Below are positions 1 to 11,341 of a stretch of 64,000 bases of DNA, piece by piece. The stretch covers positions 1,426,001 through 1,490,000 of the forward strand of contig JAUTXW010000561.1 in assembly GCA_030620095.1 (NCBI GenBank), in the 5' to 3' direction. Position numbers and translations under genes: made by a program. Below the pieces are notes generated by a model. It was given only the letters and a program-made list of their open reading frames with translations. It was not told the DNA's origin and searched no databases. Positions within the stretch are counted from its first letter, which is position 1. Each line of letters starts with the position of its first letter. This DNA comes from Kuschelorhynchus macadamiae. Its lineage: Eukaryota; Arthropoda; Insecta; Coleoptera; Curculionidae.

Positions 1-48
1 TAGCCTCAGGTTCAGTTGGTTGTTGAATTTCTGTATCTTTGCACATTT
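1..48 (-). CDS. Glutamine-rich putative transcription regulator, coding exon 5 (partial)
   Basis: Partial exon truncated by the window edge. The acceptor TTTTTTAG (AG at 49-50) is followed by AAATGTGCAAAG. Joining the G left over from the 4268 donor gives E, then MCKDTEIQQPTEPEA, with no stop up to base 1. Support comes from the matching phase, the pyrimidine-rich acceptor and the open frame. The exon is short, so chance cannot be excluded without RNA data. Any DNA-binding domain should lie to the left of this window. Confidence 0.5.
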
Positions 49-1600
49 CTAAAAAATAAATTAATTTAAAATTATTGAAAAGGCTCCAATTAGCCAAAAA
101 AATATTCTCAAAAGCACGTTTGGAACTTTTGGAAGGTCTCTCTCAGTGAAATAAAAAATATTTAATCAACTAACACATTTACGGCTACGCATCGTTTTGA
201 AAATAAACTTTATGCAAAAATCGATGTAACTGGCCACACAGAATAATTTATCAATAGGAGCACAGGAAAGATTTTTTTTTGGGGGTGTAAAAGATACATT
301 TAACATCTAATAAATGCTGACATTCAAAGAAGCAACATTCACTGATTATAACAAGACTTTTGAGCAATCCGAGTATTGAAAATCTCAATGTTTGGCGACC
401 TTCGACAAGACGTATGATGTGGAACAATTCAAAGCCGCCTATGCAATGAGGCAACTTACAAAATGCCTCTCTTGTGTTTCTTTGACAGACCCAGTAATTC
501 AGACAACTGATAATTTAGATTAAAAATAGGAAAAGGTTAACATTAAAACATTGTTCAAGCTGAATTACCCGGCAAACCTAGGGCTATTTATCAAAGAAGT
601 CATTAAAAAAAATACCCACACTAAATTTAAAAAGATATTGGATAAACCTAACGAATTTGCTAGGAATATTGAATGGGTATTGTGAACTAATTAGACATGT
701 TCACAATGAAGCTAATACCCTCTTTAACTTTTTCATGTAGCCTTCCTTAAAAAAAAATGTGTTTCATACAAAAGTTGTAGAGCCTAACTTGGAGATTTTA
801 AATGTAACCTTATTCGTTATATAATACACACGGCACGTCACAAAGGTTGATAAACGAAAGTTACAATCTTTTAAATAGAATACCCTGTATTTGTTATAAT
901 TTTGATTATTTACTTAAAATTATAAACACTTTTTGTATACCCTACTATATGTCTAAATAGATATATATAAAGACTATATTTTTATTTTTTACATATTAAG
1001 CCTAGTAATTTTCTGTTTGAAATGAAATGCGATATATATTTTTATAGTAGGCAAAACTCGTAAGTTTGTTTTAAAGCGACACCTAAATATGTTTCTTTCA
1101 ATTGTTGTTTCGAAGTTTTTTGAAAAACGAACTAGCTAAAGTGTTTGAAATTTTTCGCTAAAGCTGTACTAAAAATTTGAATATGAAGACTGGATAGGAA
1201 AAAACGGAACTAGTCTTTGACCGGTAAACTGACCAGATCTGACACCTGTAGACTTTTTATGATCACATAAAATAATTAGTTATTAAACACATTCTAGGTT
1301 TAAATTAACATGCTAAACCAAAGAAATTTTCATTTTGTAAGCAATACAACAGCAGACTTGTTACGTAGAGTGCATACAGAAAGAGAGGAGTAGTATAAGG
1401 TTGACTAATATTATGTATAGTAACTAATATTGAACAGAACTAACTAACACTAAAAAGTAAACGAAAAAACTTAATTTATTTTACAAAAAATAAATCACAT
1501 GACAATTGTTTCACCAACACTGTGACTTCTTCATTTGTTAGATCTTAAATAAAAGTATATCACAAACTGTAGGTATTAAATATCTGAACCCGTTTTGCGA
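49..1600. other. Left part of a 4.2-kb intron, no recognised feature
   Basis: AT-rich intron sequence of the glutamine-rich gene. Short frames are scattered without coding character. The phrase around 880-895 (aataccctgtat) is of a kind often seen at insect repeat ends. I see no gene, RNA or element that can be named here. Confidence 0.5.
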
Positions 1601-1629
1601 ATATTATATAGGTAAAATGTTCCCGATTT

Positions 1630-1910
1630 TTGGGAACTATTTAGGGCCAATTAATCGTTTAATAATGTGTTGTTATTTTTATGTTTATTTATTTCGATAC
1701 CTTCTAGGAAATTAAGTGTTTTACTTTTTCGTTCTACATGTAAAATTTCAAAGGGCTCATCAAAAGTATAGTTTTCCTTAATTAAATGTTTAGAGTAATT
1801 GGAAGCATATTTATGGTCACTGTAGCTGAATTTATACTCATTAACTCTTGATTAAAACGTTCTGTCTGTTTGCCCAATATAAAATTTTGAACAGGTTCCA
1901 CAATTTAATA
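1630..1910 (-). mobile_element. Penelope-like element fragment, GIY-YIG endonuclease end
   Basis: Read on the minus strand this gives LNCGTCSKFYIGQTDRTF, an internal stop, then NEYKFSYSDHKYASNYSKHL and a tail ending near 1655. This is the GIY-YIG nuclease domain found at the C-terminus of Penelope-like retroelements; the YIG part (FYIGQT) and the following R are visible. It is a decayed copy inside the intron of the glutamine-rich gene. A related fragment lies in the opposite orientation at 2770-3215. No reverse transcriptase domain is recognisable between the two. Confidence 0.7.
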
Positions 1911-2769
1911 TGTAAATATATAAATAATAAATATAAGCAGAATGGCTAATCTCTGACAATTTGACATTTTGACAGATATTAGCCATTCTGGTTATCTTTC
2001 TGATACTAAACATAAGAAATATTCTGCTTTTAGTTTTTTATTTGTAGATTTGCCGAAGACGGGGGTACACTTCCCCCGAAACATCCAGAAAACAGATATT
2101 TTTCAGTGTCGTTCCTCTGGTACCTTCATAGTGGACCCAGAACTTAAGAACTGCCTATTGATCTTATCAGGTAATTATCTTTTTTTGAATTAAGATTGTT
2201 TTTATGGCGCAAAACCCAAAACATTTTAGACCCTTATTGTTATCGAATTTTTCGTTCACTATTGTATTTGATAATAGGCGTTTTTCAGTATTTGTAAATT
2301 GCATATTTTGTGCTGGTTGTTCCCTATTGTTATTATTATCTTTTACATTAAGATTATAACTAAAAGTTTTCTTTAACAAAGGTGCATGTTAAATCAGATT
2401 CTTCTATTGTAAAATTAACATCAGAAAAATCAACAAATCTATTGTGGAATTTATGATCTGAGTAGAACTTTTTATTTAGAATCTTTATTACTTCTTAATT
2501 TATTTAATTTATTATTTAGTTGCCCTAAAAACTTTTTATGAATAATATAAAATATTCCATAAGCCATTACTTCTAAGCTTCCTCTTGCACACAAAATATC
2601 AGCATATACTTTGTTTGTTTTGTTCATAGATTGGCAACATACCTCTAAGCAATAAAAGTTATATTAAATAGTTAAGTAAAATAAAACAAATGGGGGGTTA
2701 ATAACGGTTATCATGAAAATCTCATAAACAAAATAGTAAAAATGAACCAATATAAAAGGCATAACAGTT

Positions 2770-3215
2770 AGTTTATCCTACTAATGAGTTAAAAGAAAAT
2801 ACAGGAAAAATAACATCAAATATTGCTGAGAGCCTTGGTAGGTATATCAAAAACAATAAGATGAAAACCAAAAAACAGAATAAATCCGGTGTTTACAAAT
2901 TAAATCGTGGAACCCGTTTAAAATTTTATATTAGACAAACAGGCAGAACGTTTAAAAAAATAAGGAATGAGCATATATTTAGTTACAGAAAGCATAAAGA
3001 AAATTGTTCCGATTACTCTAAACATTTAATTCACGAAAACTGACGATGGGCGCTTTGAAATTTTAAATGTATAACGAAAAATTAAAAACACTGAATTTAC
3101 TAGAAAATAAGGAACCAAATAGACATAAAAATAGCCACACATTATTAAACAATCAGTTGGACCTAAATGGTTCCCCATTGTTAAATCTTTATTAGGCTAT
3201 AACGGAAAAATCCAT
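2770..3215 (+). mobile_element. Penelope-like element fragment, linker plus GIY-YIG domain
   Basis: The plus strand reads a lysine-rich linker (NELKENTGKITSNIAESLG), then SGVYKLN and KFYIRQTGRTF, and ends in SDYSKHLIHEN before a stop at 3041-3043. This is the GIY (GVY) and YIG (YIR) pair of a Penelope endonuclease, with the normally invariant glycine of YIG changed to arginine. That change and the stops after 3043 mark it as inactive. It is closely similar to the minus-strand copy at 1630-1910, and the 5' sides of the two copies face each other. Confidence 0.72.
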
Positions 3216-4267
3216 AAGAGTCTCACTGCCAATTAAAAATACAAAAATATCTAACTGACCATTTGGAAAAACAAAAACTTACTTATCTTCGAAAGGGTGA
3301 ACAGATTTTAAGTCTTTTGCTACAAGGAAGATTCTAGTATGTTATAGGACCATTTTTTGTGGTTTCAGTTTTAAGTACATTTTTATCAGAAAATGACTGA
3401 CTAAAAATACAATATTAGAGCAATATTTTTGTTTTGAAAATATTTCCTTTGACACATTTGTTTATTCTCGAATAACCGGAGTCATAGACAAATACAACGT
3501 TAAGAAATGAGTTTGTTATTGGACGGTGGGCAAGCGATGTTAAAATAATAATTATAATGATTAATATTCAACAAAAAACTTTTTTGTTAAACATTTATTT
3601 TACATGCATTGCTACTACAATAGCTAATAAGTAATCGTCTTTTAAGTTAAATTTTTTATTTAATTTTTATAACTATATTCCAAATGTTTTTATCTCTTAA
3701 AAAAATATTGTGTATGCCCCAATTTTTTTATAGAGGAAATATCTTCGTAGCCTAAATGATTTACTTTCAATAGACTATCTTGGTCTATACATCCTATCTT
3801 CAAAGTATATTTTTTTCTAAGAATTTTGTCTATTAGATTTATTTCTTTATATACTGTACAATATTGTTTCATTAAATTTGACTTTCCTTGCCGACTACTA
3901 TACCAGATTTGATACCGATAAAATGTAAAAAAACTCTGCGATAAAAAATAGCAAGAGTGAAAATCCTCCAACATATAAATGTAGAGTCAACAGGAATACA
4001 CCTACACTTTCGGCGAATTTTTATATTATATATAATTAGAAAAAGAGTCCCATACGTTTAACTTCTTATTAAAAAGTATATTTTTGAGTCAGCCTATACA
4101 TATAAAGATACTGCTGAAAGTAATTTAATATATATTTTCTGTTTTTGCGAGTACAAAATGACTATTCACACGGTAGCACGGTACAGTCCTGCGATCATTT
4201 TTCTATTAACATAAAGACTTACAAAATGTATGTTTCTGATACATTCGACAAGCAAGGGAAAACCTAC
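3216..4267. other. Remainder of the 4.2-kb intron
   Basis: AT-rich sequence. A 94-codon minus-strand frame at 3690-3974 has no recognisable motif and no splice context, so I do not call it a gene. Nothing else is supported. Confidence 0.4.
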
Positions 4268-4472
4268 CTGTCTTAATAAGCGCAACTGGCATAGGATGTT
4301 CCATTCCTTTCTCACAGTCGTCTTTTTCGTCCTGTGCTTGTTGTTGTTGATGATGGTGTTGTTGCTGTTGTTGGGCCTGCTGCTGCTCGATTTGGGCCTG
4401 CAAAAGCTGAATGTCTTGCGGTTGCAGCGCTGCTACGACTGTCATACCTTCCAGACCGCTTTGGCCGTCAAG
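4268..4472 (-). CDS. Glutamine-rich putative transcription regulator, coding exon 4 (polyQ/H)
   Basis: 205-bp exon starting after acceptor TTCGTAG and ending ACAG before donor GTAGGT (phase 1). It encodes LDGQSGLEGMTVVAALQPQD, then a helical glutamine segment (IQLLQAQIEQQQ), a Q/H run, and the acidic patch DEKDDCEKG. If the reading were simply extended through the donor, an arbitrary tail would follow; splicing to the exon at 1-48 is the better model. The glutamine run is partly CAG/CAA and could vary in length between individuals. A long plus-strand frame over the same bases is only the complement of this repeat. Confidence 0.75.
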
Positions 4473-4731
4473 CTACGAATGGAAATTTTGAGTTAAACCT
4501 TTCTGCATAAAATGAAAGGTTCAATGCCATTTATAGTACCAGGTTTAAAAAATTAAAAATAAGTGCATATAAATAATGAAAATAATAGCCAAATATGATA
4601 TGAATATATCAGTAATTAAAACAGACGCATACAAATAAGCTGTATCTTTGGTTACTTTAGTCCAAACATGTTTCTTGCTTTATATATTAAAAAATATATT
4701 TATTATTAAAAAAATCCGCTCTATAACTTAC

Positions 4732-4866
4732 AATTTGGAGTCCCTCTTGGTTACCATTGTAAGCTACTGTTAACACAGTAGCGCCTTGCCCAAACGTTGG
4801 AATGGGTATCTGTGAAATTTGATACTTTGGGCTGCTGCCTCCACTTGATTGAGCGGGGTTCACCAC
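4732..4866 (-). CDS. Glutamine-rich putative transcription regulator, coding exon 3
   Basis: 135-bp (45-codon) phase-0 exon between acceptor CTTCTTACAG and donor GTAAGT. It begins VVNPAQSSGGSSPKY and continues with a hydrophobic/Q/T segment containing TFGQGATVLTVAYNG. The serine/glycine stretch and the alternating hydrophobic-glutamine pattern suit a low-complexity activation region. The frame runs without interruption into the 4268-4472 exon across a short 259-bp intron. Confidence 0.75.
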
Positions 4867-5689
4867 CTGTAAGAAGAAAATATATGTTACAAATAATACA
4901 TATACGCAGGACTATTTTGTAATAGAAAGATTCTTCTTCCTGTTTTAAAATTCTACAAAAATAATAACGTATCTAACTTAAAAAACATAACCAGAATATT
5001 TACTCCTAAATATTCCATAAAACCCGACTTTTTCCCAAAAAAATTAAAATCACTTATTAAAAGTATGTTGGGCTTGATGCAACATTGGCGCGATTTTATG
5101 AATTTATATAATGAAAAACAAATGTAGGTAGAAGCGTGAATTCTTTACTTTTCAAAGGTTTAAAATATTTTTTTTTTATTAAATACTCCATTTTGTATAT
5201 AAATTGTGTTTAAAATCTTAATATATAGTTTAATTTGTTACAGGAAAATATTAGCACAATGCTATCCTTTTTCATATAAAGATTTATCTGCATGTATGCG
5301 AATGTAAATGATATTTATTTTTATATTATAGTTTGAATTCCATTGCATTAGGCTTACTTATTAAATATAAACGTTATGAAATGCAGAAAGTGTCTATTTA
5401 TAAGACATTTTTGTTATTTGGACCAAATTAACTGCTGTATTGGTTTCTGAGATAAAGCGTGTTTTTTAGTCAAATACTGTTTTTTTTTCATTGCCATTTA
5501 AATAATAAAAAATGTTTCAACTTTTAATCTCTTGTCTTAAATCATACCTTATTTGTTCAAAAGTAAGAACCTAATATTTTTGATTATTTAAAAAATTGGT
5601 TTAAAATGCTTAATTGGAAAAAACTTCGTATTACAGAAACCAATATGCAATCAATTTGGCGTTAATATTAAAAAAAAATCAGTAAATTT

Positions 5690-6350
5690 CCTTTACCCGG
5701 AACTTCCTTTTATTAGGAATAGCGAAGTGTGATCCAATTTAGTTCAATACATAGTTATTTCAACACAAAATCTTTTCAAACATTCTTATTAGGCGTCATT
5801 TTGTTTCATCATATTGGATTTCTACCAATATTTTACCAGTCTCTACCTATGATACTTGATTTTTGAGCATAATTTAAAACAAATTGAATAAGTATCTTTT
5901 ACACTGACACAAACCGCCATTTTCTTACACGTTGAATTCGTACCAGTTTATCCCTATATCACATTCAATTGAATAAGATTTTTTTGTATTGATTAAAAAA
6001 AAGTTATTTGGCCGCCACTTTGTTCTGTTACCTTGAATTCGTACCACAACTACCAGTTTATCTCTATTATCACACTTAATGCTTACATAAAAATTAATAT
6101 TAGAGTTTTTAAATATTTTATTAGACCGCCATTTTGTTTTGCTATCTTATATTCCTTACCAACATCTTATCCATTTGAGGAAATTATATAATTAGTTTTT
6201 TAGTAATATTTTTTTAACGTTTCTCTAGCCCGTCATCTTTTCCCGACATGTTGGATTTGTACCAAAATATTACCAGTACCAGGACATCCCCTTTAATAGG
6301 ATTTGTTATTTCATTGTAAAAAAAGATATCAAGATAGACTTTTTTAAGAC
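5690..6350. repeat. Degenerate tandem array of about 110-bp units
   Basis: A recurring block (CCGCCATTTTGTT, then a TTGGATTTGTACCA-like stretch, ACCAGTTTATCCCTAT and ATCACA) starts near 5793, 5914, 6012, 6126 and 6231, giving spacings of about 98-121 bp. Copies are strongly diverged. Two further copies occur near 20651 and 20790, so the family is dispersed as well as tandem. It lies in the intron 4867-6714 of the glutamine-rich gene. No coding capacity is evident. Confidence 0.65.
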
Positions 6351-6714
6351 TCCATCTTACTAAAAAGAAGTTTAATAAAAGAAAATAAGTAATACAGAAG
6401 TTCGTTAGAATTACTATATTTACTCTTCAAGTGTAATTAACAAGTTAACTATTTAGATTTAAAAAAAAAGAATATGAAGGAATAATTAACCGTAACATCA
6501 AGTGATTAAATGTATTTTTAGAATCACAATTGCGTGCAATGGGTTAAAAAGAGAAAATAATAATGTTATTATTATTTATAATAAGATTTGGAAAATTTTA
6601 ATACAATTATCGATGACAGGAAATTAGAAAAAAACGCATAATCAAGTTCTTAGTAATGAACTATTGCAAGAAAACAAATTCCAGGAGGAAAGTGTGATAC
6701 AAATTTTATATTAC

Positions 6715-6884
6715 CTGAATCTGCACAGTTTGCTGTGGATCACCAGGCTTGGCCCCAGGCATAGTTATGGGTAAAGTAATAACTGTTTGACCCTGCTGCC
6801 CTCCTGTAGGACTACCCGGAGGTTGAGTCTGCGTAAAAGCACTTGCATCCAGGGGACGAATATAGTGAACACCATTTTCACCAC
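6715..6884 (-). CDS. Glutamine-rich putative transcription regulator, coding exon 2
   Basis: 170-bp exon bounded by acceptor TTTGCAG and donor GTAAT. The split codon G|GT joins exactly to exon 1. It encodes 57 residues beginning GGENGVHYIRPLD, followed by a stretch rich in T, Q, P and G that includes TVITLPITMPGAKPGD. The last codon, CAG, closes in phase 0, which the next exon requires. Codon use is GC-richer than the flanking introns, as expected for conserved coding sequence. The intron to its right (6885-11155) carries a 3.4-kb DNA transposon. Confidence 0.75.
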
Positions 6885-8269
6885 CTGCAAAGAGTTTCGT
6901 TTCGTTAGTTAATTAGTTTCGTCACTACATATATATTTAAAAAGTCGTAACCGAAAATGTTTTACTTTTAAAGAATTGTATTTTAATTTACCACAGTTTG
7001 TTCTGCTATAGCCTAACCATATTTTCCTTTACCAGCTGATTTGTGTGTTGTGATTGTAAGAAGGAATGAATAAAAATTAATCAAAACTAAGAAGAGTATT
7101 TTAGAGTACTAGTTTCAAAAAACACGGGTTTAGCCAAAACACGCAAATATTGACATATCCAGAAAACGAGATTAATAAAGAGTGGAGAGGAACAAAAAGA
7201 GCCTTAGTGCAAAAAAAAACAAGCATATTTTCTTCTGCTAAAATGTCACAATTTTTGGAAAGGAACCGTATAAGTGATCATAAAAGACTGATCACTTTCA
7301 TAAATGACCGGTGATTTGCCAACACTAGTTTCAACCATTTCGCGATCTTTCTCTACACACATTAAAAAGATGTCACACGTAGGGGTAAGTTTTTCAATAG
7401 ATAATCGTTTAAACGACTGCTTTATATAACTTTATCTATTTGTTAAAAAATGTTCGCACTTTTAGTCGGCATTGCGCTATATACTACATCAAATCATAAG
7501 TAGTGTGTCAATATTATATAAAAAGAAGTGTTTCCTACAATAGCACATTTTTGAATTTCATAATTTCGTTGTTTTAAAGGCAAAAAATAATTATAGCTAA
7601 GAACTAAGACTAACGATATTTATGATGTACCGGATGTACAACTAAAAAAGCAGCCGGCTGTATCTCGGAAACGATTTATCCCACGATGTTGAAAAAAAAT
7701 TTCTTATAGAAAAAGTGGCCAAGAGAAAACGCTGGAAATTATTTTTAAATTACTAAGTCAGCCGCTAGAGTGCGTATGTTTCGTTCCGATCGTCAGATGG
7801 AGCTTTCTGGCAATTTCTTAAAATTAACGTGTTTTCTTACAAAAATTCAAATGGATTGATGGCCAGTGTTACGGAGCACCAAAAAAACAAGAAGATAGCG
7901 CCAACTGCAAGTTGATATCTTTTTTATTTACGGAGATATAACCAAAAGGAAATATTACTTGACACTCTTATAAGAAACTCAAGCATTTCTAAACGAATAT
8001 TTACGTGGTATATAATTATCAATATTTAACTCTAATATTACTCTTATACTACAAATATTTTAAGTATTCTTCAAATTCTTTAATTCATTTTTAACTTATT
8101 TGCTTTAATGAACACACCTCTTTCATAAAGAATGTATCCCAAAAGCGTTACAATTCAATTATGCACCGTGCTAAAAGAGTAATAAGTAGGCTTTGGTAAA
8201 AATTAAGTCAGAGTGTCAAAATAAAACACTCACAAAATGAGTTGTCAAAGTATTATTAAGTTTAGTGTA

Positions 8270-10221
8270 ATGCCTATTTCTAATGAAGAAGGGTATGATA
8301 TGCTTGCAGTTTACTTTGCATGCTTTCAAAATGCTATCATTGCAGCAAGAATGCTACTAGATACCCCGGTAGACGTAGATATGATCAAAGAGTTTTTAGA
8401 CGATTAGAAAGACGTCTTCGTGCTACTGGTAGTTTTTATCGTCCCCTCCATCGAAGGCAAAGAAGAGGCCGTACAGAAGCAAACATTATAAATGTGTTGG
8501 CGTATATTGTAACTAACCCACATGTCATTATTAGAGCTACATCTAAAGATTTAGGTATAGCTCATAGATCTGTGCAAAATATATTAGAAGAGTACAGTAC
8601 AGAGTAAATGAAAAAAAAAATAAAAAATTTGAGCAATGTTATTTTTTAATAACAATATAGTTTCGCAGAAATGCGTAATCCTTAAAGTATCCCCAGTCGT
8701 CACTAGATCGGCTGATATTTTTACTTCCCCATATATTAAAAATACACTAAATAGAGTAAGTATTGGAAATACAAAGATTTCCGAAAAACATAAGTTGAGA
8801 TTATTTCATGTTCACCCTGAACTAACAAAGACATATTTTTAGAAAAAAATTATGGTGCTTGTAATGAATGTGTGTGTAAACAAAATTTCCGAGAACGATA
8901 ACTTGAGAACGGTCAAATCGATATTAAATTTGCATAAAAAAATAGTGTAGCATCTCGAGGCGTAATATCTTTGATATTTTTTAGATGTAAAATCATAAAT
9001 TAATCATATTTTTAGTACCTACTCACAAACCTATAATAGCCAAATTGAAAACAGAAGTAATCGAGGTAAATCTAACCCTAGGAAATATTAGAAGTCATGA
9101 ACCTACATATTTGATTTTTTCGAACAGCAAAACCGGCTAAATTTATTTTAGCATATAAAATATTTCTTCCACTATTCGCACTAAAAATTCAAAGGTTTTT
9201 ATTTCCATAACGTTACTCTTTAAAATAAACGGCAAAACAGAGGGTAGATTTTTTTCAAATCTACATAAACGATATTTACATAGGGTTAATCTACGGAAGT
9301 GAAATAACTCCTTAAAAGCAAAATTTAAATTTTAAGTTTTTATAATATAAAATAGTAAAGTTTAGTAAAAAAACTTTTAATATTTTTAAAAACGGCAAAA
9401 CAAGACAAATTTATTATATATTTTACATACATAATAAATTTGCTTGAGAAAACTATTGAAGTAACAAAATTGGAAAGTATACTATGTTTAACAAAAAACA
9501 TTTTTTTATCTTGATTCGTGACAACACTGTTCAACCTTTAATTCGTGGGAAACAGTGATCCAATCATTTATTTTTTAATTTTCAAGCTGCATCCGTACCA
9601 TATGGTATTGCACCAGGCTTTAACGCCTCAAGACTACGATCAGAGGCTCGACCATTGTCACTTCTTGGTATGATAGATGAGGATCCCCAGATCCTTTCAA
9701 GAAATTTGTGGACCGATGAAGCCACGTTTCGCTCCGATGGTGGGGTAACTTTACATAACTTACATTATTGGTCGGAACATAATCCTCATTGGATGCAAGA
9801 AGTTCAGATTCAAGGCCGCTGGAGTATCAGTGTTTGGTATGGCATAATGGGTGGTAGAATTTTAGGTCTAATAATTTTCGATGAACCTTTAAATGGGAGA
9901 ATTTATTTAAACTTTTTCCAAAATCAGCTACCAGATTTACTGGAAGACATTGATTTACCAACATGATGGCTGTCCAGCTCATCTCTCTGTCAATGTTAGA
10001 CAGTTCCTAGACGATCGGTCTTTTTATTTGTGGGGACGACTAAAGGATATGGTGTTTAATATCAGACCAACAAGGAGGGAGAACCTTATCAACCGAGTTT
10101 AAAGCACTATCGAGATTATTCGTGCGATGAAAATAGAAGCAGCAGTTCAATCTACGGCAGAGAAGCTCCGTTTATGGATTCAAAATGAAGGCAGGCACTT
10201 TGAGCAGTTCATTCGACATTA
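8270..10221 (+). pseudogene. DUF4817/DDE_3-type transposase, frameshifted, interrupted and catalytically dead
   Basis: The N-terminus starts at 8270 (MPISNEEGYDMLAVYFACFQ), then shifts frame near 8347 into RYPGRRRYDQRVFRRLERRL and an HTH-like stretch ending SVQNILEE at about 8598. The next part of the protein, LHPYHMVLHQALTPQDYDQR, appears only at about 9588, so roughly 970 bp of foreign sequence separates the two. A second frameshift near 9655 leads to NLWTDEATFRSDGG (first catalytic Asp), HYWSEHNPHW, and QHDGCPAHLSV after another frame change (second Asp). The region that should hold the third acidic residue (SPDLTPLDF in relatives) is deleted between FLDDR and FYLWGRLKD. The reading ends FEQFIRH at 10219. 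It cannot encode an active enzyme. Confidence 0.85.
8608..9575. mobile_element. Insertion of about 970 bp inside the transposase relic, identity unknown
   Basis: This block separates two parts of one transposase that are adjacent in relatives. It starts with an A-rich stretch (8610-8632) and is AT-rich throughout. Its short open frames (8636-8842 plus, 9340-9534 minus) have no recognised motif. No inverted repeats or clear target duplication were found at its edges by eye, so the insertion class is open. Edges are uncertain by about 30 bp. Confidence 0.5.
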
Positions 10222-11155
10222 ATTATTAGTTAGTATAATACTTTTGATTAGGTTTCGCTATTTGTTTTATAACTTTTTCTGTTTCATATTATTTCTCAGA
10301 AAAATTCATTGTTATATTTTCATTTGTTAGTTTTTTGCAAATAGCTATGCTAGTTCCTCGTTAGTTATCTAATGGCAAAATGAAAAAATAATATGCCAAA
10401 TCTTTTGTTAATCTAGACTTTTTTAATGCGTATTTTAACAACCGGCTCCGAAATTAAACTAAAAAATTACAATTTTCTTCATATCTCCGTTAGAAAAAAA
10501 AGATATCAACTTGCTTTTTGTTCCGTTTCTTGATTTTTTTGTGCTGCGTAACACTGGCCTATAATAAATATATCAATCCATTTGAAATTTTTAAGAAAAC
10601 ACGTTAAATTTAAGAAATTGCCAGAAAGCTCCATCTGGCGATAGGAACGAAACTTAAAATAATATAATTCATGTGAAAGCCTAATAAATGCCCTTTTCAA
10701 CAATACCAAAATCACCAAGATCCGTTAATTGTTACTTAAGTTATGTTCGTTTTAAAAAACAAACATTTGCCCTTTCCCACACTTATTCGTAATTTAGCAA
10801 AGATTGATATAAAGTCAATTTTGATATACCTTCACTGGGTGAATTTCTGAGAAAATCTGCCTCTTCTAATTGACTACGCTTATTACGCCCTCTAGTGGTC
10901 GACTTGGAAACTTAAAAATAATTTCTAGGTTTTTTTCTTGGCCACTTTTACTTTAAGAAATTTTTTTCCAACATCATGGGATAAACGGTTTAGCGAAATA
11001 CAGCCGGCCTCCTTTCTTAGTTGTACACCCGGTACATTTTAAAAATATTGTATGCTTGTTACATATTCCACTATTATGATTTAGATGTTTTCTTATGAAC
11101 CATCAACGTAAAAAAATAATTAAAATTGAAAACAATAACTGAAAATTCTACTTAC

Positions 11156-11298
11156 CTTGAAGGACACCAACGACTTGACCATTGGGCGTAGTAACACTTT
11201 GGGTGATTTTTCCCGCTGAAAACTGGGTAGCTACAGGAAGCGCTGCTGAAAGGGGTACCCCAAATGGTGCAAAATTCATTTTTAACAATCGGAATTCT
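11156..11298 (-). CDS. Glutamine-rich putative transcription regulator, first coding exon
   Basis: First visible coding exon of a minus-strand gene. The start codon is 11279-11277 (context AAAATG). The sequence between an acceptor CTTTCCAG (AG at 11299-11300) and the ATG would be 5' UTR, so an untranslated exon probably lies further right. The exon encodes 41 residues beginning MNFAPFGVPLSAALPV and ends CAAG before the donor GTAAG. Splicing to 6715-6884, 4732-4866, 4268-4472 and 1-48 keeps one open frame of 227 residues. The joined protein is rich in G, Q, T, V and P, then has a Q/H run and an acidic patch. It has no catalytic motif, and no zinc finger or other DNA-binding domain has been reached before the window ends. 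This composition is typical of activation regions of Sp/CREB/NF-Y-like factors, so a transcription role is inference. I do not recognise the family. Confidence 0.72.
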
Positions 11299-11341
11299 CT
11301 GGAAAGAGAATAAAATTGGTAAATTTCCTTTACACGGAACT

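Larger units (their letters stand above)
7621..11040. mobile_element. DDE DNA transposon with long terminal inverted repeats
   Basis: Outer ends are inverted copies: ATGTACCGGATGTACAACTA at the left (from 7625) and the complement of ATGTACCGGGTGTACAACTA at the right (to about 11037). Similarity runs inward through AGCCGGCTGTAT, GGCCAAGA and GATGGAGCTTTCTGGCAATT to about 7943 on the left and 10476 on the right. The right arm carries some 220 bp absent from the left arm. Between the arms lies a broken transposase (8270-10221) of the type with an N-terminal DUF4817 helix-turn-helix and an IS630/Tc1-like DDE_3 core. A TA duplication is possible (TA before 7623 and after 11039) but not certain. 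The whole element sits in an intron of the glutamine-rich gene. Confidence 0.8.

Noticed and set aside
4230..4496. 88-codon plus-strand frame with a leucine/valine run, resembling a signal or membrane segment
   Set aside because: It is the complement of the CAG/CAA glutamine tract in a spliced minus-strand exon; the leucines are an artefact.
5690..6350. Short regularly spaced repeats considered as a CRISPR array
   Set aside because: Units are about 110 bp, diverged and in an insect intron; no short identical repeats with unique spacers.
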